Shown: positions 22,020 to 33,623, numbered from the stretch's first letter. The stretch is DNA of 64,000 nt from Gautieria morchelliformis (GCA_015179125.1 WHVA01000078.1:124001-188000), one strand, 5' to 3'. Made by a program: numbers and translations. The notes: a model not told the origin generated them from the letters alone.

Positions 22020-23507
22020 TCTTCCGAATGTCGTGGAAGCCTGGCCTGCGCTTCGCTTTGGCCGTTATTTGAGGTGAGGAGGATGTGTACATCATAGAAT
22101 GATTTCATCATAAACAATGTTTCTGTGTGATCTAGCTTCGCCCTTTGAAAAGCAAATGCGAACGTCATCTCTATGTCGGACACATGATAAAGCGGTGTAG
22201 AGTTGACCAAGACGGGGGTGGAAAGGTCTATAGCTACATGATCAAGTGTACGACCTTGACAGCTATTGAATGTTGCAGGACTCAACGGAAATTGCCTGTG
22301 AAGAAGAGTGTAGAGGGCAGGAAAGAGGAGAACGTAATATGGGGAAGGAGGATGCTTTCGTGGTCAACATAGTTAAGTCCAGCCTGGACACGCAAGGTGT
22401 TACAGTAACGCTTATGAGCTTCTTCCCCAAGTGGGTGACTACAACTCTGCAGTTTTTTTACCAAGCCCCAGGCAATGGAAAAATTTTGCATTATGTGATA
22501 TAGACCACCAAGATGGATGGAGAGTGTGTGACTTGGCAAGCCTGGAGGAGTTTGGCAGGCTACGTAGTTGAGGATTCCTTGAGGAGATAGGAGGATGGCA
22601 TCATCAGTCTCTTTGATAGAATCAGCTACAGTGTATGTTTTCTCAAGAGTATTCAGCTTGTGAAGGCAGATGGGGTTATACATGTCATGTTGAGCATTAG
22701 TGGGGGAGAGGATTGATCGGGTGAGGCATTGAGAAGCATTAGACAATAATACTTCATGAGGAAAGACAAAGTTCACGGTGTAAGTTGTACTTGTTATATG
22801 AATCATGTTCAAGGAGACCTTGGATGATGGCTCATTGCCTATGTTGTCAATGGTGGCTGCAAATTCAGGGTCCTGAGCATTCTGGATAGGAGTTGTCAAA
22901 GAATGGATTTGGAAATCATTCCATAGGGGTGAACTGTGGATAGACACATCAATTACATCCATCTTTGATCCTTTTTAAACTATGGGACATGTTTGTCAGA
23001 AGTCTCCTGGGAGGATGATAATCTTTCCTCCTAAAGGAAGAGTGTTTTGTTGCAGGGTGTCATAGACACAGGTGAGGACGGCATGATTAGCCATGGGGGC
23101 TTCATCCCATATAATAGTAGAGGCTTCTTTTAGTAGCTGGCCTCGTGGGTCATCTAATTCAATAGGGGGGCAAAGGAATTTACATTGTTCATCAACAGGA
23201 ACCTTTGGATAGGATGTAAGCTTTCAAAGCAGGATAGGAAAGAACCTTGAGGATACTTTGAAAGCTGCATTTGTGGTCCTCCCCCCAGGATAAACTTGAG
23301 CTGCAAATGCTGATGATGCTGTGGGTAAAATGACTTCTTGTTTGCTGCAACATGAGGCACAAACTGTATTGGTGAGGAATGTGTTCCCATGTCAGGTCTA
23401 TCAATGAATAAGCATAGCAGTGTTTTAGTATCAGCAGCTTGTTCAATTTTGGAAAAGATGGCATTCTGTTCATTATTGAATGAAGCCTGGCATATTTGAG
23501 AGCAGCA
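22020..23507 (-). mobile_element. Decayed Helitron-type (Pif1-like) helicase
   Basis: Minus-strand pieces of a rolling-circle transposon helicase. 23154-23507 retains FNNEQNAIFSKI and a damaged phosphate-binding region (FIDRPDMGT in place of an FxDGPxGTGKT-like loop). About 22985-23160 reads EASTIIWDEAPMANHAVL, the Walker B motif, and LPLGGKIIILPGDF followed by TGA where GGDFRQ-type helicases have arginine. 22282-22962 covers the following domain (MDVIDVSIHSSPLW, then LSPQGILNYVACQTPPGLPSHTL). 22020-22285 holds SCQGRTLDHVAIDLSTPV, the helicase C-terminal SQG motif. At least two in-frame stops and a frame change make it a pseudogene. The RepHel nuclease part is not visible, and the 5' side is cut off by a G1 LTR at 23508. 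Confidence 0.75.
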
Positions 23508-24412
23508 TGTCATGACCTGTCTATTTCCCTTACCTCGCTGTCTCTATGTTCCCCCTCATCGCTCCTCCTGCAGCTTCGCCTGAGTTTGCCCTACCCTTCG
23601 ACCACTCCTCCTCTATGTTCGCTCCATTCGCTCTTCGCCCCATTCGCCGAACGACCATTTGCTGCTGGCATCATTTGCCACCAGGTACGCCATCAAACAT
23701 GATTGACACCCTCTACCCGGCGTGATGGTTCATCACTGGCCCCATCATCTTCCCGATCCAACCCCTTTAGGTGTTTGTATGGCTGGAATGCATTCATGGG
23801 ACGTCCTACCCATAGGTCGTGTGGGATCAACCCAACAGATGAAGAGTCCGTGCAGGGTAACATATATGCAGGTCCCAAGGTGTGTTTTCATACATAAGTA
23901 CCTTCGTCCCCTTTCCTCCCTGTCGTTTCATGTTCGCACTCCTCTTCCATTCTATTGTATCTGTGTTTCATCTATTTGTATCATGACTGTGCACCCTATC
24001 CAACCCTGACTCCAGATGGCCTCTTTCCTATTCGCTGATATCATATGAGCATTCGATATAAGTAGTTTCCATTCACATGTATATTCCCCAGTTCAATTAT
24101 CATACGTCCATTTTGTGCAAAACTTGACCTCACTGTGACCATCGTCTTGAGCCCTCTCCTGTAGATTTCTATCTTTGACCAGAGGAAGACTTAAGCATCA
24201 CTGGTGAGTTTTCATACTTCACCTTCATTACCTTAGCCTTTGAACTATTATCTGTGCTGTTGGCGAAGGGCTCCAAAGGAGCGCCTTGGCTGGCGAAAGG
24301 ATTGTTGCGACTTACACAACCTTTCCATGACACCTTGCACATTACATCGTCAAGTGCCATGGGCTATTTTGCTATGACTGTAGATAGGGCGAGCTCGGTT
24401 AGGGCAGCCCTC
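23508..24412 (+). repeat. G1 gypsy LTR, partial copy (chain member 1)
   Basis: Begins TGTCATGACC like the other copies of this LTR and runs about 900 bases, then stops where another copy begins. It aligns with 24991-26020 over most of its length, for example GATGGTTCATCACTGGCCCC and ACTGTAGATAGGGCGAGC. The usual TTGACA end is absent. Confidence 0.8.
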
Positions 24413-24990
24413 TGTCATGACCCGTCTATTTTGTATACCCAGTAGCCTCGACACCCCACTTTTATGTTCTCCCTGTTCACTCCTCGCCGAATTCGCTGAA
24501 CATTTATTTGCTTTCATGTCATTTGCACGTAGCAGCGCTATCTGTACCCTATCAATGCCTTCTCCCCATCACAGGTCCTATCACCTCCCTGGCTCAAACC
24601 CTGTCGGATGCTCCTCTGATTGGATGGCGTAACTCATTTATCTCCTGTACCCAGTTAACCCTATTATCCATTTCCCCAGTCCTCCTCTATGTTCGCGTGG
24701 CTTCACCTTCCCCTTGGGCCACACCTCTTCTAGGATCACTCTATTTGCCCTTCGCCGCATTTCGCTGAACGACCATTCGCTGCTCGCATCATTCGCCAGC
24801 AGGCACACCATCAAACACGATCGACATCCCTTACCTGGCATGATGGTTCATCACTGGCTCCATCAGCTTCTCGATCCAACCCCTTTAGGTGTTCATATGG
24901 CCGGGATGCGTTCACGGGATGTCCTACCGGTAGGTCGTGTGGGATCAACCCAGTAGATGAAGAGTCCGTGCAGGGTAGCATGTATGCGGG
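24413..24990 (+). repeat. G1 gypsy LTR, partial copy (chain member 2)
   Basis: Starts TGTCATGACCCG directly after member 1 and aligns to the first half of the LTR, with an internal duplication of the start region near 24640. It ends where member 3 begins at 24991. Confidence 0.75.
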
Positions 24991-26020
24991 TGTCACGACT
25001 GGTTTATTTCTCCTACCGTGCTACCTCTATGTTCCCCCTCGTCATTCCCTAGCATCTTCGCCAGAGTTCGCCGCACCTACCGACCACTTCCCCTCTACGT
25101 CCACCCTACCCACTGTTCGCCCCATTCTCCGAACCGCTATTCGCTGCTCGCGCATTCCATCAGCAGGCACGCCATCGAATATGATCGATACCATTCACCT
25201 GGCATGATGGTTCATCATTAACCCCATTATCTTCTTAATCCAACCCCATTGGGTGTTCGTATGGCCAAAGTGTGATCGTAGGATGTCTCTCCCATAGGCC
25301 GTGCGGGATCAACCCAGTAAACGAAGAGCCCGTGCAGGGTAGCATGTATGCGGGTCCAAAGACATGGTTTTGTCCATAAGTGCCTTCGCTCCCTTTATTC
25401 TCTGTCCTTTCATGTTCGCATTCTCCCCTCACTCTATTGTATGTTTATTCCATCTACCTAGTATCATGACTGCGCACCCCTATCCAACTCTGACTCACAA
25501 CGGCCTCTTTCGTATTCGCTGATACCTTACAAGCATTCGATATAAGTAGTTTACATTCGCATGTATATTCCCCAGTTCAATTATCATACGTCGTTCATCT
25601 TGTGCAAATTTGACCTCGCTGTGATCATCGTCTTCAGCCTTCTCTTGGAGATTTCTATCTTCGACCAGCAGAGGACTTAGGCATCACTGGTGAGTTCTCA
25701 TACTTCATCTTCGTTACCTTAGCCTTCGAACCATTTTCTGTGCTGTTGGCGAAGGGCTCAGAAGGAGCACCTTCGCCGGTGAAGGGATTGTCGAAACTTA
25801 GACAGACCTTTTGTGAGACCTTGCACGTTACATTGTCAAGTGCCACGGGCTATTCGCTACGACTGTAGATAGGGCGAGCCCTGTTCGGGTAACCCTCTTA
25901 CCTTGTGAACATTCATTGGTTCATCTATTCGCTGAACGGCATACCTATTCGCACAAGTTATTCGGGCATTCACTGTGTTCACTAATACACGATATTAACG
26001 CCTAAAAACCAATCTTGACA
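24991..26020 (+). repeat. G1 gypsy 5' LTR, full copy
   Basis: 1030 bases, starting TGTCACGAC and ending CCAATCTTGACA, so it has the TG...CA ends of an LTR. It is followed at once by the internal sequence GTATAATTGAACTAAC, which also borders the LTR of the second G1 copy in reverse (44617-44640). Confidence 0.85.
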
Positions 26021-27183
26021 GTATAATTGAACTAACAAACTACAGTCAAAGCATTCATTCTATCCATCACCTTTTTTTTACGCCACATCCACTTGCTAGA
26101 TTCCTGCCCCACTTGGCAGGCCTGCCCTATTCTCCTTCGTGGGACAACCTCTTCTTCATCACCCCTCTCTACAGATTCCTGCCTCGCCTGGCGGGCCTGA
26201 GCCTCGTCTATTCGCGGGATAGCCTTACCCCTTCATGAGTCGCCCTCCCCCGTATCAATCCTTCGCACAGCTTTCTGCCCTACTTGGCGGACCTGGATCA
26301 TCTCTCCTATTAGACTCTGACTCATTCTCCGCAACTCTTGCCGATGACCATCCTACACCTCCGAATGCCAGCCCTATTGACTCTGTACCACCAGCGTGTT
26401 TATTCGCCTCTATTAGCTCTCATTCCGATTCGTCCTTCATCATCCATGTACACCTTCCCGGTCTCTCTAACTCAATCCCTACTCTCATTGACTCTGGTGC
26501 CACTTCCAATTTCATTGATAGCTCCTTTTCCTCTCGTCCTGGTTTCGTATGTACATCACTCCATTCGCCGATCGCTCTCTCCCTTTTTGACGGAAAGCCA
26601 GCCACTGCTGATTTCATTCACGAATACCTAGATACTAGTCTCACCTTCAGCGACTCCTCTTCGCAGGATGTTTCGCTACTTGTCACAAAGTTACACCCTT
26701 CAGCCGCAATCGTTCTTGGGCTTCCGTGGCTTCGCTCTACGAAACCCACCATCGATTGGGGCTCTCTCTCAATTACCTTTCCTTCCAGCACCGGTTTCAT
26801 GCTCCCACGTATGACGGTCACCATGTCCTGTACGATGATTTCTCCGCCGGCTATCTTCGACAGTATCCCCGAACTCCACACTGCGTCGATGACATCGCCA
26901 CCGCCAGTTCCTGGTTCGCACCCATCCCTGCCATCCTTGGGTTACATCCTGAACATGGCGATTGGACCACTCTCCTACGTCCCGGTCCTTCCACCGGACG
27001 TCGCTTCTTCGCCCACTCCTATTCCGAATCTTTCTGGTTACGAACAGATGTTCGACGTGGATGGTGAACCCTTGCTTCTCTCAACCAAGCCGATCAAGGA
27101 TCACTCCTCTGAGTCCTCTATATCACTTCCTAACAATCTCATTCGTCCATTTTCAGTCACGAAAAAACCGATTATAGAAACCG
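26021..27183 (+). mobile_element. G1 Ty3/gypsy copy A, internal part
   Basis: Fossil retroelement on the plus strand. The coding part 26235-27188 begins about 215 bases after the LTR and encodes a retroviral-type aspartic protease region (TLIDSGATSNFID near residue 83, then IVLGLPWLRSTKPTIDWGS). No gag capsid or zinc-knuckle region is seen before it. The copy is interrupted by copia C1 and resumes at 32398. It is broken. Confidence 0.8.
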
Positions 27184-27660
27184 TGTAGAGGACAGGAATT
27201 ATAGGCAGTAGGACTGGACTTGGTGCTCAAAAGAAGACTAGAAATTAATTCACTACAGGATTTCTAGGTCAACAAATTGAAAGGAAACAAGACTAATTTA
27301 CTTGCCTCTCTCAGTGAATTTAGTTGTCACTGAGAGAGGAGAGAAATGTGTTTCATGCGCATGTACTACTAGCCGGCGCTTTAGCGCCCGTGGTGCCACG
27401 GTGTGCCATGCTAAGCGCCCGTAGAACGTAGCGGTGGTGAACAGCCGCAGCTCAAAAAGGAAATTTGTCCACAACTACCCACAAAGGGTCGGTTGGACAG
27501 AACATGAAAAGAAGTAGAAATACAGCTTCGAAAAATCAAAGAAAAATTTGACAAATCATAGAATGAATGTCAGCATGGTTTCAAGTCAAAATCAAAAGAA
27601 ATATGAATTCTGGAATCTATTTGGCTTGATTTTGGTGCAGGAGCATAAATGCACCCAACA
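27184..27660 (-). repeat. C1 LTR (3' LTR)
   Basis: 477 bases, TGTAGAGG...ACCCAACA in plus orientation. It contains a 13-base perfect inverted repeat, CCTCTCTCAGTGA with TCACTGAGAGAGG, separated by 9 bases, which could form a stem-loop in the transcript or DNA. Confidence 0.92.
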
Positions 27661-30593
27661 CGCCCCCTCAAGCCTAATATATTCCAAGCTTCTCGTTGAG
27701 GATCTTCACTCTAGGACTAGGAAGTCCTTTAGTGAGAATATCTGCCAACATTTGTTCTGTTGGCAAATAAACGAGTTTGGCTTCTTGATTTTTGATTATA
27801 TCTCGAAGGAAATATAATCTGATGTCGAAATGCTTGGTTCTCGTGTGTTGTTGAGTGCCATACGTGATTGCAATGGCTGATTGATTGTCTGAATAAACTT
27901 GGATGGGTCTGTTCAGCGGTTGGAATATTTCAGAAATAAAATGGCGCATCCAGAGAGCCTCTTTGCCCGCATGGGTCAGGGCAACGAATTCGGCTTCAGT
28001 TGATGAGAGGGCTGCTATCCATTATTTCTGGCAACTCCATGAAACAGTGCCCCCATCAATCTGAAATAAATATGCCAAATATGAACGCCTATGACTCTGA
28101 ACCCCAATCCACATCTGAATACCCCATCAAGCCGTCTCGATTTCTTCTAAGTGTGAGTTTGTAATGCTTCGTGCCTTTCAAATATTTGAAGACACGTTTA
28201 ACTGCATTCCAATGTGTGCCACCTGGATTTTCGAGGAATTGCGAGAGCAATGACACCGCAAATGCAATGTCAGGTCGAGTGGCTACAGCTGCCCACATCA
28301 GTGATCCTATGGCTTGCCTGTATGGAAACTTTGACATGGCTTTCTTGCCTCTCTCTGTAGAAGGACATTGGTCTTTAGATAATTTAATGGCTGGATCAAG
28401 AGGTGTAGCATAAGTCTTCGCATCTTTGAGATTGAATTTTTTGATGATCTTCTCGATGTATGCAGGTTGTGAAATTGCAATGGTTTTCTTCTGCCAGTCT
28501 CTTTCGATTTTAAGGTTCAATAGCCAATGAATCTCACCTAGATCTTTCATACTGAAGACCTGAGCAAGATCTCGTTTGACTTCATCCAGGACTGACTGAT
28601 TCTCAGCTGTGATGGTGAGGTCGTCCACAGCCGTTGCAATGATCACATGCCCCTTTCCGCCATGTCTATAAAATACAGCCCCATCTGTGGCTGATGTAGT
28701 GAACCCTAACTTGTGGAATTCACCACTTAGACGTTTGTACCATTCCTTCCAGATTGTTTGAGGCTGTAAAGTGCTTTCTTCAAAAGTAGCACTTTGTCTT
28801 TGTCTCTGGACTCATATCCATACGGCTGCTTCATGTAAATAGGTTCAGGAAATGTAGCATTGAGGTATGCATGGTCCACGTCCATTTGATGAATAGGCCA
28901 GTCGTTCCTAGCAGCAATGGCGCATATAATCCGTAGGGAGGATAACCGAGCAACAGGTGAGTATGTCTCATCATAGTCGACTCCAAACTTCTGTGTGAAG
29001 CCTTGGGCGACCATTCTCGATTTAGGCATTATTGGTTTCCCTTCTGGATTACGCTTCCAAAGGTAGACCCATTTGTTACCGACAATATTGGCTCCAGGAG
29101 GTGGTTTGGCTCGTTCCCACACTCCCTTGTCGATTAGGGCCTCGTACTCTTTGTCCATTGATTTCTTCCACATAGGATTATTCAGAGCTTCGTCTGCATT
29201 GCTAGGTTCAATTTGACTCAAATCTGGCACCTTGTTATTGTTTTGACCGTCGGTTGGAAACGCACTGATGGCAAACTCATAACTACTGATGCCATCAATC
29301 TCGGAGGATAATTCTTGGTCGAATAGATTTTCTTTATGGTCCTCAACGTCCTAGTAAGCTAGCGTAGTCATATGTGCGCCAGCTTGTCTCTGAGTTTGAG
29401 ATCTTGTTACGGGACCTATTGGGGCCAGCTGCACTTGTTGTTGACGGATCCTTTCGCTTCTCCTTATCGGTTCAGCTTCTCTAGGTCTGTCATCAACTCC
29501 CTGAATAGGTTGCAGCTCTTCAAGATATTCCTCTGGTGCACTTTCATCAATTTCTTCGGTCTTTGCCTCTTCGCTGACTAAGTGACCGGGCACTGGGACT
29601 GATGCCGGAATGGCCTTCTTCTCTTCTATAGATGTAGGTAGCTTGGATTCCTCAATAGAAATGATTGGGACCTTTCCCTTCTTCATCTCTGAATCAAACA
29701 CAATGTTCCGTTCGACAGAAACTTTGTGCGAGTCAGGCCAATAAATATAATGACCATGGCTCTGCACAGAAATTCCTATCCACCGAGCTCTTTTGGCATG
29801 AGCTGCCAATTTATCTCCCTGATTGACCTTAACATAGACTTCAGCTCCCCACATGAATGTCTTTGAGATTTGGTTTCTCATGGTGAATCATTTCATAAGG
29901 CGTTTTATCCGGTAGAGCTCTTGTATGCATCCTGTTCCTAAGATAATTGGCATGCTGTATCGCATAGCCCCATAATATCTTAGGAAGGCCTGATTCGAAT
30001 AGCATGGCATGAGTTCTCTCAGTGAGAGTTCGGTTCAGATGTTTGGCAACACCATTAGACTCTGGTGTGTCGTGTACCGTCAACTGATGCTTCGTGCCTT
30101 GTTTGGCCAGGTGCTGTTCGAATTCAGAGCTCGTATATTTGCCCCCTCGGTCAGAAACAAGTGCCTTGATGTGCACATTTCTCTGTCGAAGCATTAAAGC
30201 CTCATAGAGCTTGTACTTTGAGAATGCTTCTGATTTGTTCGCCATGAGATAGATCACCGATTCTCTTGAGTAGTCATTGATAAAGGAGACATAATATGAC
30301 TTTTTATCGATCGTGAGGTGTCTTGCAGGTCCCCAGACATCAGAATAAATTCTGTCACCGAATTTTGATGTTCGGTCTCTGGGTTCTCGAGGAAGAGGTT
30401 TACGTGCAATCTTGGCTTGAATGCACGCATCACAGACAATCTTATCGCCTGTGGAGCTCAGTTCAATGCCCAATATCATGCCACAGTTAAGTAAGTGTTG
30501 TAGGGACTTCTGTGAGATATGCCCCATCCTCTGATGAATTTCCATGGCAGACAAACACATATGGGCTTGAGCACTTGGTGACTGGAGGTCTAG

Positions 30594-31913
30594 TCAATAT
30601 AAGCCATTGACCTTCGGTGCTTGCATCAATATCTTTCCAGAAGTGTTAGATATTGTGCATTTCTGGCCACCGAGTCGAATATCGTAGCCAGCATCATCGC
30701 ACCGACCGATCGAGACGAGGGTAGCAGCAATCTTTGGTGCATAGTATGTATCTTGCAACATGACTTCTACTGTTTTATCTCCAACCTTATTGGATAATAC
30801 GAGCAGTCCTGAGCCGAAGGCATCAAAGGTGCCTTTGTTGGCTGCTCGGATAGTCCTCGGCTGTGAGAATTGGCAGTAGTTCCTCAATAAATGTTTATGA
30901 GGTGTCATATGCGATGTTGTTCCGGTGTCGAGTATCACTACAACTCCTGAGGATGTGCTCGAATTAAAATTAGAGCACTCGTCGAAATTGGTGAAGGCTA
31001 AATGCCCATTATCACTTTCCTCAGAAGAGGTCTCTTCTTCGGCAACATTCGCTTTTGCTTTACCCTTCTTCTTCTTTTTGCCTTTGGCTTTTGTCTTCTG
31101 ACGTGGTCCTTGACCTTCTTTACCACCTCCTTTAGCCCAGCAATTTTCGATAGAATGCCCAGGCTTTTTGCAGTTGGTGCATATATGCGCCTTCTGCCCC
31201 TTGTGGTCCTTCTTAGTAGATGAACCAATAAACACCTGCTCTTCTTGCGGGAGTGTTTTCTTCCTGTCATACTGAGCCTTTAGTACCCTAACAATGTCAT
31301 CAGGGACTAATGGTCTCTCGCATTCTTCAAGCGAAGTGGTGAGGGCATTCATGACTGCCTCATAGGATGGTGGAAGTGACGCAAGGATTATGTCCATAAA
31401 TTCTTCTTCAGAAACTCTGGCTCCCATCTCATTAAGACGAGCATATAGGTCTTGGGCCTTGTCCAAGTGGTCTCTCAAGTCTCCATCCTCAGGACATCTC
31501 ATACTGCGGAGTTGTCTCTGCAGGCTGGTGAGGACCATCTTGGGCTTTTTGGTCATTTCATTGACCAGTGCATCCCAAGTCTCTTTTGCTGTCTTTTGCT
31601 TCTGTAGCATCAGAGCTAGTGACTCTGACACTGAGACGATGATTTGGGTCTTGGCTTGTCCTTCTCTAGCAAGATATCTCTCCAGCTTCTCCTCAGCCTT
31701 ATCCATCTGAGTTTCCTCAGCTTCTGTAAGAATATGGCCTGGGGGCATGACTGGAGGATCAGGAGGTCGAGTGACTCTCCCTTCTACATGCTTGAGTAGA
31801 TTTTTGGACTCGAAATAGCTGATGAGAGTGGCTCGCCACAATGGCCAATTACTTCCATCAGTAGCAAGCTTCTCAACACCCAATAGCTTCTCAGAAGTGT
31901 CTCCGGGGCCCAT
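30594..31913 (-). CDS. C1 gag and protease region (fossil part)
   Basis: A 439-codon stretch beginning near the 5' LTR. It has a copia-type gag (DNWPLW-like start, residues 20-26), CCHC zinc knuckle CTNCKKPGHSIENC around residue 243, a Lys-rich linker, and the protease motif ILDTGTTSHM. It belongs to the C1 element. Confidence 0.88.
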   Translation of the reverse strand: MGPGDTSEKLLGVEKLATDGSNWPLWRATLISYFESKNLLKHVEGRVTRPPDPPVMPPGHILTEAEETQMDKAEEKLERYLAREGQAKTQIIVSVSESLALMLQKQKTAKETWDALVNEMTKKPKMVLTSLQRQLRSMRCPEDGDLRDHLDKAQDLYARLNEMGARVSEEEFMDIILASLPPSYEAVMNALTTSLEECERPLVPDDIVRVLKAQYDRKKTLPQEEQVFIGSSTKKDHKGQKAHICTNCKKPGHSIENCWAKGGGKEGQGPRQKTKAKGKKKKKGKAKANVAEEETSSEESDNGHLAFTNFDECSNFNSSTSSGVVVILDTGTTSHMTPHKHLLRNYCQFSQPRTIRAANKGTFDAFGSGLLVLSNKVGDKTVEVMLQDTYYAPKIAATLVSIGRCDDAGYDIRLGGQKCTISNTSGKILMQAPKVNGLY

Positions 31914-31918
31914 AACCC

Positions 31919-32397
31919 TGTAGAGGACAGGAATTATAGGCAGTAGGACTGGACTTGGTGCTCAAAAGAAGACTAGAAATTAATTCACTACAGGATTTCT
32001 AGGTCAACAAATTGAAAGGAAACAAGACTAATTTACTTGCCTCTCTCAGTGAATTTAGTTGTCACTGAGAGAGGAGAGAAATGTGTCTCATGCGCATGTA
32101 CTACTAGCCGGCGCTTTAGCGCCCGTGGTGCCACGGTGTGCCATGCTAAGCGCCCATAGAACGTAGCACGGTAGTGAACAGCCGCAGCTCAAAAAGGAAA
32201 TTTGTCCACAACCACCCACAAAGGGTCAGTTGGACAGAACATGAAAAGAAGTAGAAATACAGCTTCGAAAAATCAAAGAAAAATTTGACAAATCATAGAA
32301 TGAATATCAGCATGGTTTCAAGTCAAAATCAAAAGAAATACGAATGCTGGAATCTATTTGGCTTGATTTTGGTGCAGGAGCATAAATGCACCCAACA
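31919..32397 (-). repeat. C1 LTR (5' LTR)
   Basis: 479 bases and the partner of 27184-27660. In the element's sense strand the LTR is followed by GGGTTATGGGCCC, a sequence also present after the C2 5' LTR (39479 onward), which suggests a shared primer-binding site of the initiator-methionine tRNA type. The primer assignment is inference. Confidence 0.92.
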
Positions 32398-32565
32398 AAC
32401 CGAACTTATCTGACCAAAAACAGAGCCCATTCCGAGTCATTCTCGTCCCTGTACACCATGTACAGAATTACTGATCGATGACCACCTCCCATTCCATTCT
32501 TCACCTCCTGATCCACCTGCGACGAGGAGGGTAACGCCATATATAAGCCTAATCAGCGCAGCTGT
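32398..32565 (+). mobile_element. G1 copy A, continuation after C1
   Basis: Begins with the second AACCG duplication and matches the corresponding part of G1 copy B (43262-43420 reversed), for example GACCACCTCCCATTCCATTC. Similarity ends after AAGCCTAATCAG, where an unrelated LTR-like sequence starts. Confidence 0.75.
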
Positions 32566-32860
32566 AAGGGCAACCCTGGCTGGTTGTGGAGATCACACTA
32601 CCACACAACTGACAAGGGGAAATCCAAAGTATGTATAAATGAACAGAGTATACAAGAGAGGGGATTTTCACCTGAATGGGAAATCCAAAGAGAAAAGTCT
32701 AAGGGCCCCCAATGTCAGCGAGCCCGTATTATACTACGCTGCGCAGCCAGGGACAACACTTGGCACCCACCATCAACCCTGCATCCCCCTGACCTCCCTG
32801 ACCCTTGATTGACCCTTGATGCCACCTATTATGCGAGTCGCTTGATTTCCGACACTGTTC
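32566..32860 (-). repeat. G2-type LTR fragment
   Basis: Starts TGTAAGGGCAACCCTGG and shares phrases such as GGGAAATCCAAAG and AAGTCTAAGG with the LTR-like blocks at 48158 and 58252. Orientation is inferred from 48158, where the same sequence abuts a gag gene. The boundaries are uncertain. Confidence 0.5.
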
Positions 32861-32864
32861 TGGG

Positions 32865-33045
32865 AGTGGAAGTCGGAAATTGGAGTGGAACTGGCAAGGC
32901 GAACAGAACTGGTGGAAGTTCTCCCAGAAGCGGAATCATTTCCAAAAGCGGGGGCGGAGATGGAATCGGAACTGGAAGCGGAGTTGGAAATGGAGTCGGA
33001 ACTGGGTGTGGTGTCAGAACTGGAAATGGAAGACGGGGTGTCCCC
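32865..33045. repeat. GGAA-rich degenerate minisatellite
   Basis: Irregular 12 to 18 base units on the plus strand such as GGAACTGG, GGAATCGGAACTGGAAGCGG and GGAAATGGAGTCGGAACTGG. The plus strand has almost no cytosine in long runs. It resembles, without matching, the CGGAA arrays of gypsy G4. Confidence 0.65.
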
Positions 33046-33363
33046 TGACACACACAACCTATGGGTAGGATGCCCCACGAATGTGTCCTGGCCATATGAA
33101 CGCCTATAGGGGATGGATTGAGAAGGTGATGGGGCCAGTGATGAACCACCATGCCGGGTAAAGGGTGTCGATTGTGTTTTGATGCTGTGCCTGCTGGCGA
33201 ATGATGTGAGCAGTGAATGGTCGTTCGGCGAATGTGGTGAAGGGCAAGTGGAACGAACATAGTGGGGGAGTGGTCGGAGGGTATGGCAAACTCAGGCGAA
33301 GATGCAGAGGGATGATGAGAGGGGAACAGAGACAGCGGGGTAAGGGAAATATACAGGTCATGA
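33046..33363 (-). repeat. G1 LTR fragment (reverse)
   Basis: Aligns with the first 320 bases of the G1 LTR in reverse, from ACACAACCTATGGGTAGG to ATACAGGTCATGATA. It may be what remains of the 3' LTR of G1 copy B. Confidence 0.7.
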
Positions 33364-33623
33364 TAGTACCCCCCTCCTAGCTTCGGAGTCCAATGACGTT
33401 GCATCCTTGGGTGGGGAAAAAGCATTAAAGACGTAATGGGTCCCCCGATGGGATCTCTGAGGTCTGGGCCCTGCCTCGCTGCGTGGTCCGTGCATGGTCC
33501 TGCCTCCTGTTTAAAAACGCTGCATGGAGCGGGACTACGGGACTCATCCAAGCACTCAGGTTAGACGTATGGGTCCTTATAATGACTCCTAGGTCCTCAA
33601 CACTCCTCGATCGATCGCAGGCA
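33364..33623. other. Unassigned sequence
   Basis: No repeat partner elsewhere in the window. A possible splice acceptor (CGATCGCAG) lies just before the ATG at 33624. Confidence 0.3.

Larger units (their letters stand above)
27184..32397 (-). mobile_element. Copia C1, Ty1/copia element nested in G1 copy A
   Basis: Flanked by the 5-base target duplication AACCG (27179-27183 and 32398-32402). LTRs are 27184-27660 and 31919-32397. Parts on the minus strand, in copia order: gag with zinc knuckle (CTNCKKPGHSIENC) and protease (VILDTGTTSHM) at 30594-31913, integrase 29841-30560 and beyond, reverse transcriptase within 28089-29230, and RNase H 27674-27949. The two LTRs differ at about 8 of 477 sites plus one 2-base gap, so the insertion is fairly recent. 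The coding part has a few breaks. Confidence 0.93.

Noticed and set aside
26235-27188. Possible host aspartic protease
   Set aside because: It follows a gypsy LTR, is repeated in the second G1 copy and has retroelement-type context.
32566-32750. Solo LTR with GCAGC target duplication
   Set aside because: GCAGC flanks can be found, but the right end does not finish in CA and other family members continue beyond it, so the duplication is probably chance.
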